Assembly: GCA_900555975.1 (NCBI GenBank)
Contig: USNI01000091.1
Location: 1-5,030 of the forward strand
Direction: 5' to 3'
DNA from: an uncultured Desulfovibrio sp.
GTDB taxonomy: Bacteria; Desulfobacterota; Desulfovibrionia; Desulfovibrionales; Desulfovibrionaceae
Length of the DNA: 5,030 nucleotides
The position numbers were made by a program, and so were the translations under genes. The notes under the pieces were generated by a model, which saw nothing but the letters and a program-made list of their open reading frames with translations, ran no database searches and had not been told where the DNA came from. This document shows positions 1 to 4,551 of the stretch, piece by piece (positions within the stretch are counted from its first letter, which is position 1; every line of letters starts with the position of its first letter).

Positions 1-14
1 TATAAGTTTTCGGG

Positions 15-44
15 AACCCCCAGCCTAGCTGGGGGTTTTCTTTT
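15..44 (+). terminator. Intrinsic terminator of a gene left of the window
   Basis: A 9-10 bp perfect stem (AACCCCCAGC pairing with GCTGGGGGTT) has a 3-5 nt loop around CTA. It is followed on the + strand by TTTTCTTTTAA. The reverse strand has no U-tract after the stem, so it should act only on + strand transcription, ending a gene that lies outside the window. Confidence 0.85.
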
Positions 45-48
45 AACC

Positions 49-86
49 AAAAAAGGCATCCTTTTCCTGAAGAAAAAGGATGCCTT
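49..86 (-). terminator. Intrinsic terminator of the sulfotransferase operon
   Basis: A 13-bp perfect stem pairs 53-65 with 74-86 around an 8-nt loop. Read on the - strand it runs directly into a run of T (complement of the A-run at 49-54). It lies 21 bp past the stop codon of the arylsulfotransferase gene, so it ends that minus-strand operon. It also faces the + strand terminator at 15-44, giving a convergent pair. Confidence 0.88.
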
Positions 87-107
87 CGCAGAGAGTGATT
101 TGACGAC

Positions 108-1466
108 TTACTTGTTGACCTTGACTACGGCGTCACCCTTGCGTTCGACATCGGGCAGAACCTTCCAGTCGGCGGGGTCAAGCGGAGAAACCTTCAGTTC
201 GGCAGGCTTCTTCATGGCCTTAAGCTGCGGGCAATAGTCATAAGGATACATAGTAGTACGGGAAATGATAGACGGATAGACGTATTCCCATACGATGGTG
301 CCGCCGTCGGGATGGGTCGCATCAGGCTTCACCTGGAAGGCCCGACCGGCATAGTCTTCGGAGATCAGCACGTTGCCGTTTTCCATCTTATACGCGGAAC
401 CCTTGTACTTGCTGAGCAGACGGAAGCTGCCGCCCTGGGCGGGCACATAACGCCACACGGCCTTGCTGGTGGTGGGGTCGATTTCCCAAATCACGGTCTG
501 GGCGGCATGGGCACCGTTGCGGGTGAACAGGCCGTTGTCGAAGACCATGATGTTGCCGGCGCCGGGTTTGCCCTTTTCAATCATGATGGGTTCGTGGCAC
601 TGGCCGAGACCGCCCATGGCCTTGAATCCCTTCAGAGACCAGACGATATCGCCGCTGTCCTTGTCGATGATGACAAATTCATCGAAATGACGGGGGTTAT
701 AGAGAATGTTGCCGGGCTTGAAGCGCTTGTCGCCGGCATCGTACCACTTGTTCGGAGGAATGACGGACAGCGTGTTGCCGTGCGTCCAGTCGTTCATGCC
801 GGTAAGCGGCATGTAACGGTTGATGTCGAGATGCTCGGAAGAACTCCAGGACCATACGACCTTCCCCTGAGGGTTCACTTCGATGAGTATGTCGCCGCGG
901 AGCTTGGCGTTCTTGCGGTCCTGGGTTCCCCACCACTGCGTAGTCTGGTTCTCGACCTTATTGATGACCTCGTCCGGCACAGTTTCGTAGCACAGAATCA
1001 GCGTGTTTCCGTTGGGCAGTCTGCGGCCGTCATGATGAGGTCCGAGCTTGGAGGCGAAATTCCATACCACCTTGCCGTCCCAGTCGTATTCCGTCACTTC
1101 GCTGCGGGTTTCGCTGAAGCTCAGCAGATGACCGTCGGGAAGCAGGTAGCACTTCTTGTTGTTGCCGAGGTCCTTCCAGGAATGAACGACGTTGCCGTTC
1201 ATGTCGATGAGGAAAACCTCGTCGCTGTCCGCGGCGGTGGGAACGGCAGCCGGGCTGTTGTAGTCGGGGGCTTCTTTAAAGAAGGCACGGTTGTCCACCT
1301 TGGCATAGACGTCCTTGAAGTCCACACTGATGAGAACATAGCCGTTCTGAGCCTGGGCAGGGTCGTAAATGGTCGTTCCCGTGGGGTACACGCTCGGAGC
1401 GGCAAGGGCGGAAGCGCTTACTCCGAGGCACAGACCAAGCGTTGCGGCTGCAAAAATTTTCTTCAT
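108..1466 (-). CDS. Secreted arylsulfotransferase-family (ASST) protein
   Basis: The product is 452 aa. In this family, enzymes move a sulfuryl group from one phenolic sulfate ester to another phenol without PAPS, in the periplasm. A Sec signal peptide is clear: MKK, a hydrophobic stretch at about 5-19, and an ALA-A cleavage site near residue 22. The body shows repeated propeller-blade strands of the form 'D..G.VVWSW' (about 86-97, 126-136, 195-207, 266-278, 328-339). Motifs that appear to match the E. coli AssT active site are HHDGRRLPNGN (H144/H145), DWTHGN (H229), NPRHFDEFVIID (R259) and GQCHEPIMIE (H291, the likely sulfurylated histidine), followed by FDNG. That residue matching is from memory, not an alignment. 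It is shorter than E. coli AssT (about 600 aa), so a distant branch is likely and the true substrate is unknown. The mature part has four cysteines (106, 159, 290, 412), but no Dsb partner is in view. The ATG is preceded by GAGGAG at 7 nt. It is the second gene of an operon, 27 bp after the HhH gene. Confidence 0.88.
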   Translation of the reverse strand: MKKIFAAATLGLCLGVSASALAAPSVYPTGTTIYDPAQAQNGYVLISVDFKDVYAKVDNRAFFKEAPDYNSPAAVPTAADSDEVFLIDMNGNVVHSWKDLGNNKKCYLLPDGHLLSFSETRSEVTEYDWDGKVVWNFASKLGPHHDGRRLPNGNTLILCYETVPDEVINKVENQTTQWWGTQDRKNAKLRGDILIEVNPQGKVVWSWSSSEHLDINRYMPLTGMNDWTHGNTLSVIPPNKWYDAGDKRFKPGNILYNPRHFDEFVIIDKDSGDIVWSLKGFKAMGGLGQCHEPIMIEKGKPGAGNIMVFDNGLFTRNGAHAAQTVIWEIDPTTSKAVWRYVPAQGGSFRLLSKYKGSAYKMENGNVLISEDYAGRAFQVKPDATHPDGGTIVWEYVYPSIISRTTMYPYDYCPQLKAMKKPAELKVSPLDPADWKVLPDVERKGDAVVKVNK

Positions 1467-1493
1467 ACTCCTTCTCCTCTTTCTTCCCTGTTT

Positions 1494-1817
1494 CTAGTAG
1501 CTGTGCATACCGGTGGGAATGACGGCCTCGTACACAACGTCACCGTCTTCTTCCACCGGGCCGAGCATGCCGAACGTCACGGACGTCATGCCGGGAACCT
1601 TGCGCAAATCCGAAGCGGTTTTGAACGGACCGTTCTTTTCTCTGTAGGCGACAATGGCCTTGGCCAGTTCCTCGTCCACAATGCCGTCAGTCGCTTCCAC
1701 CAGAATATCTGCGGGAGCCTTGTTGAAGCTGATGGAATCTTCTGCAGCCATGGCCCCGAAAGGAACAAGCATGGTCAGAACAAGAGAACCGGCAGCCTTT
1801 TTCCAGAAACTGTTCAC
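1494..1817 (-). CDS. Secreted ComEA-like helix-hairpin-helix protein
   Basis: The product is 107 aa from a GTG start. The start was chosen because AGGAGG lies 8 nt upstream of it and because it places a signal peptide at the N-terminus (NSFWKK, a hydrophobic stretch at about 9-20, then GAMA-AED cleaved near residue 24). The frame stays open 33 codons further upstream to an ATG at 1916, but that ATG lacks comparable support. The mature part (about 28-86) is one HhH pair of the ComEA type: FNKAPADILVEATDGI, then LAKAIVAYREKNGPFKTASD, then LRKVPGM. The hairpin glycines that normally contact DNA are partly lost (GIVD at 45-48, GMTS at 76-79). A short acidic linker and the tail VIPTGMHSY follow. 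Known relatives include DNA-uptake proteins and structural HhH proteins such as PsbU. With degenerate hairpins and a sulfotransferase partner, a protein-binding role is as plausible as DNA binding. The function is not known. Confidence 0.82.
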   Translation of the reverse strand: MNSFWKKAAGSLVLTMLVPFGAMAAEDSISFNKAPADILVEATDGIVDEELAKAIVAYREKNGPFKTASDLRKVPGMTSVTFGMLGPVEEDGDVVYEAVIPTGMHSY

Positions 1818-1825
1818 GGCAAAAA

Positions 1826-1831
1826 CCTCCT
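1826..1831 (-). promoter_or_regulatory. Ribosome binding site deciding the GTG start
   Basis: A perfect AGGAGG on the minus strand sits 8 nt before the GTG at 1817-1815. It fixes the start of the HhH protein and argues against the ATG 99 nt upstream, which would put about 33 residues, including a second hydrophobic stretch, in front of the real signal peptide. Confidence 0.85.
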
Positions 1832-1935
1832 GAAAGGTTATTCTGCATGCGGCCCGAAACAAGGACAGCACGAACAGAAGAAATGAAAAAATCTCAAACC
1901 ATCTAGCAAAAATCATGCCGCTTTATTTTTAGTAC

Positions 1936-1966
1936 ATTATCAATATGTTACCTTTTTTATTTTCAA
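1936..1966 (-). promoter_or_regulatory. Possible promoter of the HhH/sulfotransferase operon
   Basis: On the minus strand TTGAAA (1966-1961) is followed after 19 nt by GATAAT (1941-1936), a 5/6 match to the -10 consensus. The spacing is longer than ideal. Transcription would begin near 1930 and leave a leader of about 110 nt. It is the best candidate I find in the AT-rich spacer, but AT-richness makes chance matches likely. Confidence 0.3.
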
Positions 1967-1978
1967 TATATTATCAAT
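1936..1978. repeat. Direct repeat ATTATCAAT, two copies
   Basis: The 9-mer ATTATCAAT occurs at 1936-1944 and 1970-1978, 34 bp apart (about three helical turns). On the minus strand each copy reads ATTGATAAT, which contains the hexamer GATAAT known from Fur boxes. Neither copy forms a full 7-1-7 Fur site. Same-face spacing upstream of the HhH operon makes a regulator-binding pair possible, though local AT-richness could also explain it. Confidence 0.35.
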
Positions 1979-2023
1979 GCTTTGCTTTTTGAATACGACA
2001 TCCGCAGATGTGAAGAATTTCAT
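1940..2023 (-). CDS. Candidate 27-aa peptide, unrecognised
   Basis: An ATG at 2023-2021 on the minus strand is preceded by AAAGGA about 10 nt upstream and opens a 27-codon frame ending in TGA at 1942-1940. The peptide starts MKFFTSADVVFKKQ and is lysine-rich towards its end (LKIKKVTY). I recognise no family. It lies ahead of the HhH gene in the same direction and its 3' end overlaps the candidate promoter of that gene, so the two readings compete. It may be chance in AT-rich DNA. Confidence 0.15.
   Translation of the reverse strand: MKFFTSADVVFKKQSIDNILKIKKVTY
1998..2011. promoter_or_regulatory. Short dyad ACATC-N4-GATGT
   Basis: A perfect 5-bp inverted repeat with a 4-bp centre (CGCA) lies in the divergent spacer. 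Its size and symmetry fit a dimeric regulator site, but there is no second copy in the window and no known consensus that I can match. Confidence 0.2.
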
Positions 2024-2040
2024 ACAATAAAAGTCCTTTC

Positions 2041-2058
2041 TGTGCTAAAAATCGCACA
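2041..2058. promoter_or_regulatory. Dyad TGTGC-N8-GCACA, CRP-like half-sites
   Basis: TGTGC and GCACA are inverted around an AT-rich 8-bp centre and followed by ATTTTATT. The half-sites resemble those of the CRP/FNR family (TGTGA-N6-TCACA), to which the Desulfovibrio regulator HcpR also belongs, but the spacer is 2 bp too long. It could equally be a weak hairpin. It lies midway between the divergent units. Confidence 0.22.
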
Positions 2059-2232
2059 TTTTATTCAGCTACGCCCTCTATGAAACCATAAAAAACGTAT
2101 GCCGTCCCGCCCGGAACAGGAATGCTCCGACAGTAAAAAATCGCTCCACACATGAAAAAAATGCCTGCGACGGACAGACAGAAAATATAAAAAAAGCAAT
2201 CAGATGCAGGCTGAAAACTTCCGACGTGTGCC

Positions 2233-2261
2233 TTGACGCCGTGCATCGCCCCGGATATAAC
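2233..2261 (+). promoter_or_regulatory. Sigma70 promoter of upp
   Basis: TTGACG (2233-2238) is separated by exactly 17 bp from TATAAC (2256-2261), each a 5/6 consensus match. Transcription should begin near 2268, giving a leader of about 54 nt before the upp start. I see no attenuator or riboswitch in that short leader. Confidence 0.75.
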
Positions 2262-2321
2262 GTCATCATACTCTGCGACCCTGTTCCTGCGCACTGCCCC
2301 CCTCTAACAAGGATTTTCGCC

Positions 2322-2948
2322 ATGGCTCTGCATATCGTCGATCACCCGCTCATCCGTCACAAGCTCGGCCTGCTCCGCAAGGAAAGCACCTCCACCAGCG
2401 AATTCCGCATGCTGGCCAAGGAAGTGGCCCGCCTTCTCACCTATGAGGCCACCAAAAATCTTCCCACGGAGAAGAAGATGGTCAAGGGCTGGGCCGGACA
2501 GGTGGAAGTGGATTATCTCGCGGGCAAGATGATCACCATCGTTCCCATTCTCCGCGCCGGTCTGGGGCTCATGGACGGCGTGCTCGACATGGTGCCCGGC
2601 GCAAAGATCAGCGTGCTCGGCATGTACCGCAACGAGGAGACGCTGGAACCCGTGGAATACTACAAAAAGCTGGCCCGTCGCATCGATCAGCGCGTGGCCT
2701 TCATTCTTGATCCCATGCTCGCCACCGGCGGATCGCTCATCGCGGCCATCGACGTGCTCAAGAAGAACGGCTGCAAGCAGATCTGCTCCCTCAACCTCGT
2801 AGCCGCACCCGAAGGCGTGAAGGCCGTGCTCGACAAGCATCCCGACGTGGAAATCTATGCCGCGGCCCTTGACTCCCATCTCAACGAGAACGGCTACATC
2901 ATTCCCGGTCTCGGGGACGCGGGCGACCGCATCTTCGGCACCAGATAA
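2322..2948 (+). CDS. upp: Uracil phosphoribosyltransferase
   Basis: The product is 208 aa, the same length as E. coli Upp. It makes UMP from uracil and PRPP in the cytoplasm, the key step of uracil salvage. The sequence runs from [19 protein letters not shown] through [13 protein letters not shown] (74-86), where the arginine of the phosphate site sits. The PRPP-binding loop is DPMLATGGS (130-138), and the C-terminal uracil-binding segment [13 protein letters not shown] (191-203) is intact. Nothing is missing. The ATG is supported by AAGGA 8 nt upstream and by alignment to the usual family N-terminus. The frame is open 32 codons further upstream, but that stretch covers the promoter. The gene has its own promoter and terminator, so it appears monocistronic. 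A uracil permease gene often accompanies upp in other bacteria, and none is next to it here. Confidence 0.97.
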   Translation: MALHIVDHPLIRHKLGLLRKESTSTSEFRMLAKEVARLLTYEATKNLPTEKKMVKGWAGQVEVDYLAGKMITIVPILRAGLGLMDGVLDMVPGAKISVLGMYRNEETLEPVEYYKKLARRIDQRVAFILDPMLATGGSLIAAIDVLKKNGCKQICSLNLVAAPEGVKAVLDKHPDVEIYAAALDSHLNENGYIIPGLGDAGDRIFGTR

Positions 2949-3002
2949 CGATTCTTTTCCGAACGCCGGAACACGCTCTTCCGACGTTTCCCGCATTCTT
3001 CC

Positions 3003-3035
3003 AAAGGCCCGGACGCATGCCGGGCCTTTTCTCTT
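3003..3035 (+). terminator. Intrinsic terminator of upp
   Basis: A 10-bp perfect stem (AAAGGCCCGG with CCGGGCCTTT) has a 7-nt loop and is followed by a T-rich tract, TTTTCTCTTCTT. It lies about 55 bp after the upp stop codon and separates upp from the glycosyltransferase gene. Confidence 0.9.
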
Positions 3036-3062
3036 CTTCCCGTTCTGCGGCAGCGCCGGCTG

Positions 3063-3091
3063 TTGACGCCTCACGGCTTGAAACATACAAA
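3063..3091 (+). promoter_or_regulatory. Sigma70-like promoter of the glycosyltransferase gene
   Basis: TTGACG (3063-3068) and TACAAA (3086-3091) are 17 bp apart, with 5/6 and 4/6 consensus matches. The start site would be near 3098, leaving a leader of about 100 nt. The position just after the upp terminator fits a separate transcription unit. Confidence 0.6.
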
Positions 3092-3099
3092 GAAAGACG

Positions 3100-3134
3100 C
3101 GCCGGCTTCCACGACGGGAAGACCGGTGCCGGCG
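3100..3134 (+). promoter_or_regulatory. Structured leader hairpin before the glycosyltransferase
   Basis: CGCCGGC (3100-3106) pairs perfectly with GCCGGCG (3128-3134). Nested inside, CTTCC (3106-3110) can pair with GGAAG (3117-3121), an alternative that shares one base with the outer stem. No U-tract follows, so it is not an intrinsic terminator. It would sit at the very 5' end of the predicted transcript and may affect mRNA stability. Confidence 0.35.
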
Positions 3135-3201
3135 ACACGGAAAAGGGCCTCGTCCACGAGTCCGTCCTTCTTCAGCATCATCTTGTCACAGGCAGGTCCG
3201 T

Positions 3202-4230
3202 ATGGCGCGTTACTCTTCCAGAATCAGCAACAAACACATGGTGGTCGTGCGCTTCAGCTCCCTCGGCGACGTCGTGCTTACCACGGGCGTGCTGCTCGAC
3301 TGGCACAAAAAGCACGGCACCATGTTCACCGTCATCACGAAGGAAGCCTTCGAGCCGGTCTTTGCCGGACATCACGCCGTGCTCAACGTCATCGGCTTCG
3401 ACGAGAACGATCTGCACGGTCAGACGCAGGCCATGAACTTCCGCGGACTCATGGAAAAGTATCGCGACTCCCCCCTGCTCGATCTGCACCGCAATCTGCG
3501 CTCGGCCATGCTGGCCAGAATCTGGCGCGACGCCATCATCTGCTACAGCAAGATGTCGCTGGCCCGCCGCATCTTTCTTCTGAGCCGGGGACGCTTCTTC
3601 GGAGAACAGCTGCGGCGCTTCAATGTGCCTCAGCGTTACGCCATCGGTCTCTACGACAAGGAAAACGTTCCCTCCGCCGCAGAACTCAGACCGCGCATCT
3701 TCCTCACCGACGAAGAAAAGACGGCGGCCGCCGCCAGAGTCGCGCCCCTCCGTCGTGACAGAAGACCCCTCGTCGCCCTGCATCCCTTCGCCACCCACGC
3801 GGCCAAGACCTGGCCGACGGACAGATGGCTGCGTCTCGCCGCTCTGCTCGAACAGGAAAACATCGACTACTTCTGGGTGGGACAGGGGGAAGGCTTCCCC
3901 GCGCAGGAATCGTCGCGCAGCTTCGTCAACGATACCGGCCTGCGCGAACTGTTCGCCCTGATCCATGAGGCTGACGTGCTCATTACCGGCGATTCCGGCC
4001 CCATGCACATCGCAACGGCCGTGGACACCCCCGTGCTCGCCATGTTCGGTCCCACCTGCCGGGAGTGGGGATTCTTCCCCTCCGGCGAACGCGACCGCGT
4101 GCTTCAGCTTCCCATGGCCTGCCGTCCCTGTTCCCTGCACGGGGCGGACGCCTGCAGCCGCAACTTCGCCTGCATCACGGGCATCGAACCGGACCTTGTG
4201 CTTGCAGAACTGAAATCCATGCTCCGCTGA
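3202..4230 (+). CDS. Glycosyltransferase family 9, heptosyltransferase type
   Basis: The product is 342 aa, normal for ADP-heptose:LPS heptosyltransferases (WaaC/WaaF group). These add heptose to the lipopolysaccharide inner core on the cytoplasmic face of the inner membrane. The N-terminal motif VVVRFSSLGDVVLTT (14-28) carries the conserved aspartate (D23), equivalent to the proposed catalytic base of WaaC. The C-terminal domain has HPFATHAAKTWPTDRW (194-209) and the nucleotide-sugar motif TGDSGPMHIATAVDTPVLAMFGPT (262-285 region, D264 and H269). A late cysteine cluster (C307, C310, C318, C324) may bind metal or form a structural patch. Whether it is a WaaC, WaaF or WaaQ equivalent cannot be told. 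The start is uncertain. The ATG at 3202 has only a weak AGG ribosome site. An in-frame ATG at codon 13 (3238) would give the more usual N-terminus but has no ribosome site. It appears to be its own unit, with no intrinsic terminator visible after it. Confidence 0.92.
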   Translation: MARYSSRISNKHMVVVRFSSLGDVVLTTGVLLDWHKKHGTMFTVITKEAFEPVFAGHHAVLNVIGFDENDLHGQTQAMNFRGLMEKYRDSPLLDLHRNLRSAMLARIWRDAIICYSKMSLARRIFLLSRGRFFGEQLRRFNVPQRYAIGLYDKENVPSAAELRPRIFLTDEEKTAAAARVAPLRRDRRPLVALHPFATHAAKTWPTDRWLRLAALLEQENIDYFWVGQGEGFPAQESSRSFVNDTGLRELFALIHEADVLITGDSGPMHIATAVDTPVLAMFGPTCREWGFFPSGERDRVLQLPMACRPCSLHGADACSRNFACITGIEPDLVLAELKSMLR

Positions 4231-4385
4231 TCCGGCCATACGGAAGGAATGTTTCCGCACGGACGTCGGAAAAGCGCGACGCAAAGGGAAAAAGACTGTC
4301 ATCTCCCATAGTTGCGATCTCACTTTTCGACAGGCGGAACCATGTGATTTTTCTATCATTTCTCTAAAAAAAAGATTCTCTCCGG

Positions 4386-4414
4386 TTGACCTGCCCCTGC
4401 TCTGATGTTAGAGT
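4386..4414 (+). promoter_or_regulatory. Sigma70-like promoter of the hydrogenase gene
   Basis: TTGACC (4386-4391, 5/6) is followed after 17 bp by TAGAGT (4409-4414, 4/6). The predicted start near 4421 gives a leader of about 130 nt. I looked for a sigma54 TGGCAC-N5-TTGC site here and did not find one. Confidence 0.55.
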
Positions 4415-4441
4415 CGGAAATAAAGTAATATCAGAAGAAGC

Positions 4442-4459
4442 TCATGCCGCAGGGCATGA
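4442..4459 (+). promoter_or_regulatory. Leader hairpin in hydrogenase 5' UTR
   Basis: TCATGCC and GGCATGA form a perfect 7-bp stem with a GCAG tetraloop. It lies about 20 nt into the predicted transcript and has no U-tract, so it is not a terminator. It hides an in-frame ATG at 4444, which would otherwise be a possible alternative start. Confidence 0.4.
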
Positions 4460-4540
4460 CTTGTTCCGAGCCAACGGCAACAACCGCGATCTTCCCGCCG
4501 CCTTGGAAGCCCTCGCGGAAAAGTCCTGTCTATCAGCGCC

Positions 4541-4546
4541 AGGAGG
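4541..4546 (+). promoter_or_regulatory. Ribosome binding site of the hydrogenase gene
   Basis: AGGAGG lies 5 nt ahead of the ATG at 4552. It decides the start over the in-frame ATGs at 4444 and 4456, which would add 36 or 32 residues before the Tat signal. Confidence 0.85.
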
Positions 4547-4551
4547 GCCTT

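Larger units (their letters stand above)
1818..2321. other. 504-bp divergent spacer, AT-rich in its left half
   Basis: This gap separates the minus-strand HhH/sulfotransferase operon from plus-strand upp. Roughly 1917-2060 is strongly AT-rich and holds a repeated 9-mer (1936-1944, 1970-1978), two dyads (1998-2011, 2041-2058) and a possible 27-codon ORF. From 2060 to 2230 there are A-runs and a weak inverted repeat GCCTGC/GCAGGC (2163-2168 and 2206-2211), but nothing I can name. The upp promoter and its leader fill 2233-2321. Minus-strand open frames of 77 and 81 codons run through the right part (2061-2323) but have no recognisable domain and cross the upp promoter, so I do not call them genes. 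Confidence 0.7.
4231..4551 (+). other. 321-bp spacer with hydrogenase promoter and leader
   Basis: The left part (4231-4385) contains only weak inverted repeats (CGGAA/TTCCG at 4241-4257, CGTCG/CGACG at 4264-4281) with no T-tract after them, then an AT-rich stretch with a run of eight or nine A near 4366. I find no intrinsic terminator for the glycosyltransferase and no gene. The right part carries the hydrogenase promoter (4386-4414), the leader hairpin (4442-4459) and a strong ribosome binding site (4541-4546). Confidence 0.65.

Noticed and set aside
312..1886. A 524-codon + strand open frame, longer than either gene it overlaps
   Set aside because: It is antisense to the sulfotransferase and HhH genes, has no recognisable domain, and crosses their intergenic gap only because stops are rare opposite GC-biased codons. 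The minus strand shows signal peptides, ribosome sites and family motifs.
1936..1978. A full Fur box made from the two ATTATCAAT copies
   Set aside because: The copies are direct repeats 34 bp apart, and neither flank completes the 7-1-7 palindrome.
2061..2323. Minus-strand frames of 77 and 81 codons with a hydrophobic stretch upstream of upp
   Set aside because: There is no clear ribosome site or domain. The hydrophobic run comes from A-runs read as TTT/TTC codons, and both frames cross the upp promoter and leader.
2304..3086. A 260-codon minus-strand frame across upp
   Set aside because: It is a shadow of upp and also runs through the upp terminator. There is no family likeness.
4241..4281. 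Two small inverted repeats considered as a terminator of the glycosyltransferase
   Set aside because: The stems are only 5 bp with 7-8 nt loops and neither is followed by a T-tract.
3178..4359. A 393-codon - strand open frame
   Set aside because: It is the antisense shadow of the glycosyltransferase, whose motifs are unambiguous. The reverse translation is histidine- and glycine-rich low-complexity sequence with no family likeness.
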